Shown: positions 42,901 through 52,758 of the stretch, one piece after another
Layout of the letters: each line of letters begins with the position of its first letter
How positions within the stretch are numbered: position 1 is the stretch's first letter
Source of the DNA: Leuctra nigra
Lineage: Eukaryota > Arthropoda > Insecta > Plecoptera > Leuctridae
Assembly (NCBI GenBank): GCA_934045905.1
Contig: OW203761.1
Span: forward strand, 31,980,964 to 32,044,963
Direction of reading: 5' to 3'
DNA length: 64,000 nt
Program-made: the position numbers and the translations under genes
The notes under the pieces: model-generated
What the model was told of the DNA's origin: nothing
The model's database searches: none
Seen by the model: the letters and a program-made list of their open reading frames with translations, nothing else

Positions 42901-45900
42901 ACCGGACACTGGAAAACCTACGAGCTACAACATACTTTGCTTTTACCTACCCATTCTCTTACACGGATCTACAACTAATGCTCTCCAATATCGATACTCG
43001 GTTCTCGGAGCTCTCAACCACAGCCCAAGCTGATGATATTTACTATCATCGTGAATGTGCGTGCTATTCTTCTGAAGGGCTACGAGTTGATCTCATCACA
43101 GTATCGTCCAACCACGGCATAAGCAGTGAGAGGGAGATACGTCTGAAACATTTATTTCCTGAACAGGATGTCCCTCGGCCATTTAATTTTCCTGGCAAAA
43201 AAGTAAGTGTTGCTCGTTTAATGTGCACTCGACAATTCATAATAGTACCGTTTTATGATTTGTTGGGTGTACCTACATTCAATATTATTACGACAACAGT
43301 GCAACTTTGACACTTGTATATATTTGTATATTACCCGATACTCAAATATTAGTAGGTACCTAGGTACCTACTAGTACATTCTAAAGTGATTGTCAAGCTT
43401 TGGCAATAAATATTGCTATAAATTACCTACCTAGTTAATTTTTAACATATTTAAGAATTTATTAGATTCAGGGTATTAAAGAAAGTAAAAGAGATTGATT
43501 TCATAACTGATTCTTCTCTTGTTCATTTATAGGTGATATTTCTAAGTGCACGAGTACACCCTGGTGAGACACCTTCCAGTTTTGTGCTCAATGGCTTCTT
43601 GAATTTTCTTCTCAATCATGAAGACCCTCAAGCTGTCCTGTTACGAAAGACATACGTTTTCAAACTAATTCCTATGCTCAATCCGGATGGTGTTTCACGT
43701 GGACACTATCGAACTGACATGCAGGGTGTGAATCTCAATCGAGTTTATTTGAGACCGTCTTTGTCTCTACATCCTTCTGTGTTTGCGGCACGTGCTTTAC
43801 TCAAGCTTTACCATCATGGGAGAGAGTGTGATGACGAAATCAAAACGACGGATCCAGATACAGTCATTCTTGACTGTGAAACTGACGACTGTCAAATCAT
43901 TGATGAAGCCATCAAATCACCTTCAAACAATATAATACTAGATGATACTGTTTTAAACAAAGTAACCAACATTGAAAGCCAAGTTTCTGGACTGACCCTT
44001 GATGAGAAAGATGAAACTCAAATACTCTGCATAGAAAAGGAGAAGACTATTTTCTCAGATATCCGAGAATCAATTTTGAAGGCTGTGGAAGTATCGGATA
44101 AATTACACTATCAGACATGCACTGAAACAATCAGCGTTGTTGGTGAAGGTTTGCCTGTTACGAAGTTCATGCTGGAACCAGAGTCACGATCTGAAACCAA
44201 GTCTGAGCCAATGGATGAAGTTGACAAGAAGCCGGCTGTTCTTCCAACAAGAAAGATTACTAACTCGGCAGATCTCGATACAAAGGGGTGTGAACCTGGC
44301 TCTGAGACAAGCGGCATTAGTGATGGAAATAATATAGTCACTAAGCCCGAAGATTCAGGATTGTTTCTCTACTTGGATATGCATGGGCATGCATCAAAGA
44401 AGGGTATCTTCATGTATGGCAATCATTTTGAGAACATTGATGACAGTATTGAGTGTATGCTTTTGCCAAAGATCATGGCTCTCAATTCCCAGAACTTTCA
44501 CTTCACAGCTTGCAATTTCACTGAAAGGAACATGTACCTCAGGTAATTGTTACAGATAGAAAATGAAATATTATTTAATATCTGTATTACTACTGTCTGT
44601 AATACTTAATACCATCAGATGAATTACTTGAAGGTAAGAATTACAACTGTGTATTTGTGCAGGGATCGTCGTGATGGCATGAGCCGAGAGGGTTCAGGTC
44701 GAGTTGCTGTTCTTAAGGCTACTGGCCTGGTGCGAAGCTACACTCTAGAATGCAACTACAACACCGGTCGATTGGTCAACATACTGCCTCCGTGTGTCCG
44801 AGAGAGTGGCAAGCAGCCACTGGCACTGCTGGTGCCTCCCAAGTTCACGCCGGCTGTGTTTGAAGAGGTGTGTCAATAGTAGGATTGTTCTTGTATTCTC
44901 ATTGCTTTTTATTGAGATTTGTCACTTGTGCTACTGGGTATTTACCCCCTTAAATTTTTAACCTACTGGAGGGCTATTCTAAATTTCCTTCTCGTCTCGT
45001 ATCAATTGATACGGCGTCACTACCGTGTTAAATAGATAGCACTCCAGTGTGCAGTGAGCCCGTATCACGTGAAACGAGACGACACGGGAATTTAGAATAA
45101 CCCCCCTGGTATGTATTTCAATCAATATTCATTTATACGGTATTTTTGATTAAAAAAATATTCTCCTCTACTCTAATGGAGTATTGTATTTAATACGCTC
45201 CTTAGGTATTGCATATGTGAGGTGATAATTTGTTTTACAGCTTTACAATTCAAATGCTGATCTGTGATGGGTTCTAAAACATGCTCTTGGTCTCTTAACA
45301 ATTCCCACAAATAAGTGATACGTGATGGAGCCACTTCTGGCAAGATGGCTTCTATTAGGTCCACATATTAATTTGTTTGTTTTTACATTTCGTGTTTCCA
45401 TAAAGCAGTGAAAAAACAAAAAACAAATGAAATTGATATTTAGCTATAAATTTACTTTTTTGGCCATAACAAACAACTATATCAACTATTTGTATTTATA
45501 TTTAGGCAAATGCGCCCTTGATAGCCGCCATTTACCTAGTACCACAAAATCCACCAGAGGTCAGTTGTGTTCCTTATTTTCTCGAATTCTTCCCTGTCCT
45601 CCCCTGAACTCAATACTATTCCAATTGGTACTACATAGGGGCTGTGCATAAAGGACGTCACGCTTCAGGAGGGGGGAGAGGGGTGCACCAGTATGGGACA
45701 GTGTGACAGGGGAGAGGGGGTGGTCTGGAGGCGGTAGGACGTTTAGTTTTGTTTTGATATACCTAGTAGATATTTTCAAGAATTTTAAATTTCAGTTGAT
45801 ATGTCGGGACCGGAAATTTTTCTATAAACGAAAAATTCTGATACATTTTACAGTAAAAAATATTCTATTTAAGGGTGGCTAGAGATGGATTTGTGACGTC

Positions 45901-48767
45901 CTTTTGGGGGGGGGGGGGGGGGGGGCTCTCTAAAAGTGTGACACAGCATGACGGGGGAGGGGGGGGGGGGGGGGTCAAAATATCCAATTTTTAGCGTGAC
46001 GTCCTTTATGCACAGCCCCATACATGTATCACTGCAATTTTAGAAAAGATCTAATCAGATCATAACTTTTCAGATTGGTCGTGCTCTTGGTGTGTCGATA
46101 CTGGACTTGACCGGAAGTAACCCGTGGAGCCGTATTCCTAACAGTGCATTCCGCACATTGAGTGGCATCAGGGACTGGTTGCGTTTGAACTGCGTGCCTG
46201 AGCAGCTTTACTTGCGCAAGCAGCAACAACAGCAGAAGCGCTCGCAGTTGGGCCCTTCTCAGGTACGATCCGAGGCACACCCCTTTAGCACAGAATGCTT
46301 GGTGCAGTGATTAGTCGCATAATGTTTAATGATGAGCATTGCAGTACCTATTTCGAAGTAGGTAGCTTTATATTTTATAAGAAATTAGTTACAATTGAAA
46401 ATAATTTAAAAATATCTTGTAATAATTTTCTTTTGTGTGAAATGAAAGAAAGAGAAATTTCTTAACATTTATTGAACAATATAAATTTACTGCCATGCCA
46501 TGTAGTCGATGTCTACTCTCCTTTCTTGCCCATTCGGCGTTCATTGATGCAATTTAGTTACAAATATAATCGTATTTTCTTGTAATAATATCTGTCTATA
46601 CTTTATCCTCTATTTTGGATCAAGTATTTCTCAAATTCCAATTATCTTGCTCATGCAGTAATTACGCTCATACTCATAGTGGAAACACAGTACCTACTAC
46701 ACCTATACCTATAGGTGGTTAGTAGGTACTTATTAATTTAGGTGTATTGTACTTTATTTACAATTGATGTCTCTCTCAGACATGACGGGAGGGAGGTTAT
46801 AGATGATGTGATCTATTTCTAAACATTGAACCAACTCTGTGCATAGAATTAATTTTTAAAAGGGTATTCTAGTGATACCACGTGACTTAACGTATAAAAC
46901 ATGAAATTGACCAAACTATTGTATACATAAAAGGTAAAGAATGTATTTTCCTCATTCCATAAGGGATTCCACAACCCACTGATCTTTTCACTAAATTATT
47001 TTCATCCCGAAATTTTGCTGACGAAATGTTTCTGTTGCATTGGAAGCACTCGAGCGACCGCATTTATCACTCTACAGACTTGCATGTGTCTTTGTTTTGA
47101 ATAGGCAAAGAAGCGTAGTGTTTTTTTTTGTCAATAACTTCGTGGAACACTGTGTTCGAAACAAGCAGCAGATATTTATTATTTATGTATGACTTGATTT
47201 CTACTCTGGCCACAGGCTCCACTAGGTAAATGTGGGTTTTCTCGCTGAAAAATCCGGTACATAGCTATTTTATTTAAGAAAAGTATTGCAATAAAAATAC
47301 TGAAAAAACTTATGCTCTCTTGGTAGGTATGTGTATTGTGATTATTCTGATTCATGCCAAGTTTTTCAACGGTTATTCAATTGGAGTGCTTCCTGTCTTT
47401 AACCAGTTTGGATCGTCCCAGATATTTTTGTACTTGCTTAAATATCGGTCTCTACAAAGTACCAACATCTCCTCGCAACGTTTGCCCTGAAATTAAAAAC
47501 TAACCACCCCCCCCCCTCCCCCCAGAATCCCCTTGAGCCAGGTTTTGATCAAGTGCATGTTTGATGTTACTATGGAGCCACGAACCACTGAGTTCCTGTT
47601 CTCCAGGTGGCGAGCACCAGCAGCAGTTCCGTCTCCAAGAGTCACTTGTACAGCGCTCGGAACCGGCGCCTTGCTCCATTACTAACTGTAGAGACCAAGA
47701 CAGCGGAGGTACCACCACCAAACTCAGACAGGAAAGAAAATCTGGGTAGTATCCCATTTGCTTGCAGTCATCAAGCGTCTACCACTTGTGCAGAACCTAA
47801 AGAGAATATTGGGTCTAGCTTTAGGCATCGAAATCCATCAAAAAAACTAAAAAATGTTTCAGGCCCCAATAGTGGAGTATTGAAGCAGGTACTGGCTGTA
47901 CGAGCCAAGTCTGCCATGGTTGGAGCATTAGTTAGTAGCGTTAAAAATAAGTCTGCGTCTAAAGTTATGCAAAGAATGCCAAACAACAGTAACGTTGGAA
48001 GTCTGAAATCTGCCGCAAACCGATTATCAAAGTTTCGCAAAACCACAACTGTTGTGAGCCTAGCTTTATGTGCCTTTCCCGATACTACAATCAAAGTGAA
48101 TCAGTTGGTGACAGAGCGAAAGGGGATGAGGCTGCCTGGGCAGAGAAAGACTAACAATGAGCTGATTCTTTCTAAAGGCCACAAACGAATGAAAATAGCT
48201 ACTGCTAAAATTGACCAAGCTACTTGTAGTTATTTGTTGAAGGCGGAGGGTGACGTTTCTGAGGGGGGAATGGATCAGGAGCTACCAAACTATCAGACAG
48301 AAAATGTTGATGATAGTCCTGGTTGCAGTTTTGCTGGTGTATTGAACTCCAATCAAGAACTAAATGCTCTCTCTGGTCCCAGTCCTCACATGGGATGCCA
48401 TATCAACAAAAGTAAAATAATTCAGAGTAAAACTATAGCTCAGTGCAGCACTGGAAAATCCATTGCTCCTCTCGCTAAAACGCGCGTTTCGGAAGGCCTA
48501 GCAGGGAATCTCTTGTCTAAGTGTGGGACAAAATTAGACAAACAGTCTAAAAACAGGGTATTACATGTACATCCAGTCAAGTGTCTCCATAAATCACCTT
48601 CATTTTCAAAGAGAAAGAGTTCCGAGTTAGTTAAGAAACGCGGAAAAGTTACATTAAAAAGTCTTGCAACTTCGGTGGGAAAGTTAAAAATACCTAATAG
48701 TTCAGAGCCATTGCAGCCTGGACTTGAGAAAAAAAGGAAGAAGCCAGTTCTACCCAAATGTATCTAA
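39954..48767 (+). CDS. AGBL5: Cytosolic carboxypeptidase 5 (AGBL5), eight coding exons
   Basis: Exons: 39954-40050, 40839-40985, 42634-42779, 42867-43202, 43533-44542, 44663-44867, 46074-46262, 47607-48767 (TAA); all GT-AG and in phase, 1096 residues. CCP5 is an M14D metallocarboxypeptidase that removes the branch-point glutamate of polyglutamylated tubulin. Visible: the N-terminal beta-domain ([43 protein letters not shown]) and the zinc motif HPGE (H251, E254). Further on come [11 protein letters not shown] and GVNLNR, the second histidine in LDMHGHA (H526) and the catalytic Glu in [10 protein letters not shown] (E608). A long acidic, poorly conserved insert (about 345-515) splits the catalytic domain; the human protein has a shorter insert at the same place. 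The last exon adds a 386-residue basic, Ser/Lys-rich tail without a recognisable domain, making the protein longer than human (886). The ATG chosen puts CGGF at the same distance as in the human protein. The coding exon probably begins after the acceptor at 39906. Confidence 0.95.
40070..40690. repeat. GTTACTTT-rich repeat with nested MITE
   Basis: A block of degenerate AAGTTACTT/AAAGTAACT words, self-complementary as in some hAT MITEs, in the intron after AGBL5 exon 1. A separate MITE (40448-40615) is inserted in it. Confidence 0.5.
40448..40615. mobile_element. Tc1/mariner-like MITE, 168 bp
   Basis: Ends CCGTATTTACTCGCGTATAA and TTATACGAGAGTAAATATGG are inverted and flanked by TA on both sides. 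Interior GCGTATAAGGCGC words repeat. Confidence 0.75.
41381..42255 (+). mobile_element. Helitron-like element, copy 4 (reference copy)
   Basis: Begins GAGCGAGCGTAGCGAGCGTC and ends AACGCGTTACACAGAGCGTT then TTCCTAG before T. The last stem (AACGC/GCGTT) with the CTAG end and T flank is the form of a Helitron 3' terminus. It contains four degenerate internal modules and no ORF. It lies in the intron between AGBL5 exons 2 and 3. Confidence 0.68.
43223..43273. repeat. MITE family C, ends only, 51 bp
   Basis: The two terminal inverted repeats of family C lie nearly back to back (GTGCACTCGACAATTCATA then CCGTTTTATGATTTGTTGG), with the interior gone. It sits 20 bases after the donor of AGBL5 exon 4. 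Confidence 0.6.
44968..45108. repeat. Palindromic MITE, about 140 bp
   Basis: GGGCTATTCTAAATTTCC at the left and GGAATTTAGAATAACCCC at the right, with TCGTCTCGTATCA pairing inside. It lies in the intron after AGBL5 exon 6. Confidence 0.65.
45638..46019. mobile_element. TIR element with 20-base G tract, 382 bp
   Basis: Inverted ends GGGGCTGTGCATAAAGGACG and CGTCCTTTATGCACAGCCCC. Subterminal sequence is G-rich, with 20 consecutive G at 45906-45925 and a second long run near 45957. It ends 55 bases before AGBL5 exon 7. Confidence 0.75.
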
Positions 48768-49304
48768 ATGTGTTATTTTATATTTGATATAAACAAAAAT
48801 ACCTCATGTGATAATTTCAAATTAATACCAATGTTTTTCTTTTATTTCATGTTTATATTTTATTGCAATTTTGTTTGTACAATGAAGTATGTACTCTTTT
48901 GATTAATGTAATGTTTCTTTCATATTTTACATTACCTATTATTAGTTAGTGTCTTCCATACCTATCTGTTGTTATTTTCATTATTATGGTGATGATAAAT
49001 TTTCTATTACTTATCAATTTCATTTAAAAAAATAAGTTCATAATACAAGGGGTAAAATCTAAAATGTACCTACTATCCACCTTCATTCTGAAATGTGCAG
49101 TTGTATCTAGGTACTAATAGGTTCTCTCGTACTAGCCTTAGGTCATTTTCACTACACATGCTTAATAATATCTCATCTTTGGTTAATATTTTCTTGTAAG
49201 AATTCTTACCTGAATACCGAATTCTGCCCTAGGCTATAAAATTTCTATAAGTTACCTACACACTGCCATTTCCTGCGTTATGGACATCCAGTTCCCATCT
49301 ACCA

Positions 49305-49525
49305 CAGCCGTCTGTATAGTCGTCAGTTCGTCCCTCCCTCCTGGTAGCTGCCTGTCGTCTGAGTAGTTCCTCACTTGCCGTCCCGGGATGGGGTCACTAC
49401 CGTCGCGCATTTGAATAACCAAACATCCCGGGTGGCAGGTATGGAACTACAATTTCTACTCAGATGACAGGCAGCTACCAGGAGGAGGAGGAACGAACGA
49501 CGAGTATACAGACGGCTGTGCCATC
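49305..49525. repeat. Foldback MITE, about 220 bp
   Basis: CACAGCCGTCTGTATA at the left pairs with TATACAGACGGCTGTG at the right, continuing through CTGGTAGCTGCCTGTC. The centre contains paired GTCCCGGGATG and CATCCCGGGTG. Confidence 0.75.
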
Positions 49526-50212
49526 TACTTTCAGCAGGTGGAAACTGTTATCTCGTGTATCTCCGAAAGTATTTATTAAATTATTTATCATGTAAGCAAA
49601 GCGATTGTCTCCACTTAAAAGTTAAAACTTATGGTTCAAATCTCTTTTTTTTGTCTGTCTGTCTCTCCTTTCTTTTCGCATTGCAGGTCAGCGAAGTAAT
49701 GGATCCTTCCAATGTTTTCACAAAACATTTGTTCGTTGCTATCCACAGATAGGTTACCTAAATAATTTCTAGCAAAATAAGTCTAATTGGTTTCATCGGA
49801 AACTTGATTTGTAGTTATTACTTGAAAGAAAATCTGTGTGAACATTGGTACTGAAACTGTTTGACTCATTTCAACCAGTTCAACCAGATTTTGTTTAAAA
49901 ACTTGCTTGACAATGATGAGTGATGACAAAATGAAACTCAATCAATCACAGAAACAGTGCGACCTTGGCAATGGAAAAGAAAACTGAAAGCCAAGCCAAA
50001 AGAGTAAAAGGGAGACAATCGCTTAATAAAAGAGAGAAAGAGGTAGAGATTGAGTTCTGGTTTCTATGAAACTTAAAAAATTTAAATTTTGAGAATATAC
50101 ATTTATCCTGTGGACTTTAAGATACCTACAGTGCAATCAAATGTTTTGTAGTCTATTTTATTTATTTTATCAATACCAAAATTCTAACAAAATGTCAGGT
50201 CATGAGTTGGAT

Positions 50213-50401
50213 GATCCACCAGGACCCCTATTTTCGAGATTATTCGTGTGCTCGTATAATCGAGCTTGATGCGAAAGTGACTTACTTCTGAACGGAATAG
50301 TATTCAATCTGCCACATCAGTGTATTATTTTGTTTGACTGACGTTAGGCGGACTTATCGTAAGAAATTTGTCTCGAACGATCTCGAAAATAAGTACCCAG
50401 G
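50213..50401. repeat. MITE related to 1480-1636
   Basis: Ends CCCCTATTTTCGAGAT and ATCTCGAAAATAAGTACCC are inverted, as in the nested MITE near 1480. No coding sequence. Confidence 0.55.
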
Positions 50402-50615
50402 CACCAATTATCTTGGTATTCTATATATTTTATATCACCAAATAATACTATTGTAATTTTGCTATCAGATCCACAGTGTTTGGTTATCAAGGCGTTATTA
50501 CAAGATTGGCTTTTTCAGGCAGGGAAAAAAAGCTTTCTTTGTCTTCATCAATGGATTTGAGTTGTGTAAACCAAAACAAAGGACCCATAATTGTATTTAA
50601 TGTGTTACATTCGAA

Positions 50616-51242
50616 GTATACTGCCATATTATGCATAAGCAACGTATCGACCATCAATTGAAGTGGGTATCACACTGGGTTGCAAACAGGGGCGCCGGAA
50701 GCGGGTGGGGGGGGGGCATGTAGGTATTTGCCCTCCCTAAGAATGCACAGGGAGGGCATATCAAATGCCCCCCCCCCCCCCCCCCCCCCCGCCCCTATGG
50801 GTGAAGGTATTAATACAAATCTACTCAATAAATTGTGCGACTTCATAATATCCCCTTCATAAGAAACTACTATTTAGTTCACGTTTTCAGTTAATTCCTA
50901 CTTTTGGGAAGCAAATCACCTTCCCCCCAGACCCCCCTTTGTACTTAAACACAAACGTGTTTGCCCAAAAATACCGTATTTTCAGCTACATTTAAGATCT
51001 AGCAACACGGAGTGCCCCCTCCCCCCTACCAAAATACACTTCCGGCGCCTGGTTGCAAACCGCATTATGGAACCCGCATAGGGATCACGTGATCATTCTG
51101 CACATGAGCACAGACAAATTTTAGTTGTGTACATGTGCATATTGACAATTCGGTCTATGCCATGAATTGCAGCAAAATGTGATACCCACTTAACCCGTAT
51201 TTTCATGGTCGATACGTGCCTTATGCGTAACACGCAGTATAC
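50616..51242. mobile_element. Palindromic element split by a nested hAT element
   Basis: GTATACTGCC and ATGCATAAGCAACGTATCGA at the left pair with TCGATACGTGCCTTATGCGT and GCAGTATAC at the right. A shared GTGGGTATCACA continues the arms inward. The hAT element 50687-51051 sits inside the left half. Confidence 0.65.
50687..51051. mobile_element. hAT-type non-autonomous element, 365 bp
   Basis: Ends CAGGGGCGCCGGAAG and CTTCCGGCGCCTG, flanked by a perfect 8-bp duplication GTTGCAAA (50679-50686 and 51052-51059). The interior has a 10-base G run and 23 consecutive C at 50768-50790. Confidence 0.85.
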
Positions 51243-52098
51243 ACGTAAACATAATGGTTTAATGTGGAAATGAACATGAGAAGCCTGATAAATTGATAAA
51301 TTGGGAAATATGTGTCCTATGTTGTAAACACATATTCGAATCTTAAATTGCCAGTTGTCATCCCAAAGCAGCTTTCAGTCGAAACAGTTCCTTCCCTTTC
51401 TCTCTTACTCGAGAGTTTAATTACTATCAACTACTTACTTGTCGGCCAATGTTTGTAATTTTTTTAGTAATGAATGTGTATGTTAATGACTTGAACTTGA
51501 TCATTATTGTCTTGAATCAGAACAAAGCATTATTATAATAAATAAAGATCTATCCAATAGGGGTTTTTATTTAATTGGATGTAGGTATAATGAATGAATT
51601 GATTGAGTAGATTTGCTCGAGATTGATATTCCAACACCTTTTTTATGCAATTGACAATTTGGCCCTGTTGTGATACAAATGCAAAATTTAGTATTTCGTA
51701 TTGCAGTCTATTTTCAACAGAGGCAAGGCTCCACTAGTGAGAATGTAATAACGAAGGGAGGAGAGGAAACCGGTGTCTCATATCATGATAATATTGTATG
51801 TTTGCAGCATTACATTAAACAATGTATTAATAATGACAACTTACCTGTGTTACTGTTACATACTTCTTATTTTTATTTAAATAGTGTGAGAATATGTGCG
51901 ACTAGTGTGTGAGTCTTCTTAAGGACCATTAGTAAAAGCATCTTAATGTGGTACCTAGTGCAAATAGTATTGTCTCAATAAAAATTGAAATGAAAAACAA
52001 AATAGAATTATTTAACCAGCGAATAAAAAATATCCATCTTCATAAATACCTAAAGTAAGGTGTATATTCCTGTGGTATATTCAATTCCCTGAAAGTCT

Positions 52099-52335
52099 CC
52101 AGCACCCGATCTGTGGATTGGAATTTTCTAGAAAAAAACAGTATTTTGCGAACCCCTTGGTGAACTCAGCTCAATCCAAGAGACAGCTCTTTATAACAAT
52201 TTGGTATTGTAGACCTCTACTTCCCCTGTGGTGGGGTGGGGGAAGTGCAGGTCTAGTCTCATTAGTACGCACGCAGGTAAACTAGGTTACAGGAAAATAA
52301 AATTACCCTTTTCCAATCCACAGATCGGGTGCTGG
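52099..52335. repeat. Foldback MITE, 237 bp
   Basis: CCAGCACCCGATCTGTGG at the left and CCACAGATCGGGTGCTGG at the right are perfect inverted repeats. AGACCTCTACTTCCCC pairs inside with GGGGAAGTGCAGGTCT. It lies about 190 bases before the first E2F-type site. Confidence 0.75.
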
Positions 52336-52523
52336 CGTGGCGACTTGTAATTTAGGGCTGTCTTAAAACTTTACTCTACACACAAAGGGGATGTGTAGTG
52401 GACCAACGTAGTAAAAAGTTATTTATTGGTTATAATATGCAACAGGTCTTATAACAATATTATCACTTGATAAACTTCGAGTAGTATGTACCCGAAAAGT
52501 ACCTTCCATTTTTATTTTAAAAG

Positions 52524-52607
52524 TTTCCCGCCTAAATAGGTTTAAACGTTCTGCGGATTCCCTCGTTTCGTTCGTAGGTAAAGAAGGCTGTGTCTTTTTT
52601 TGGCGCG
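52524..52607 (+). promoter_or_regulatory. KNTC1 promoter with two E2F-type sites
   Basis: TTTCCCGCC at 52524-52532 and TTTTGGCGCG at 52598-52607 are both perfect matches to the E2F consensus TTTSSCGC. They lie about 235 and 160 bases before the KNTC1 ATG. Such sites are typical of genes switched on for S/G2/M, which fits a spindle-checkpoint protein. No TATA box is evident. Confidence 0.5.
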
Positions 52608-52758
52608 TTTTGTCGATGGTCTGGTTTTACTTCTGTTCTGTCCTTTGTCATTTGGTAATTTTGAATGTGAATTTGATTTTGACCCCTTGTGTTTATTAGC
52701 TGTGATTTGCAAGTGTATAAAATGGTATAACATTTTATGATTTGAGTCACAAACATCC

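Larger units (their letters stand above)
48768..52523. other. AGBL5 3' region and intergenic DNA before KNTC1
   Basis: No canonical AATAAA was found soon after the AGBL5 stop; a TATAAA variant lies within 30 bases. No exon was seen. The stretch holds the palindromic elements listed separately and AT-rich unique DNA. Confidence 0.5.

Noticed and set aside
47771..48757. Minus-strand ORFs opposite the last AGBL5 exon
   Set aside because: Shadows of the in-phase AGBL5 tail exon, which joins cleanly to the upstream exons.
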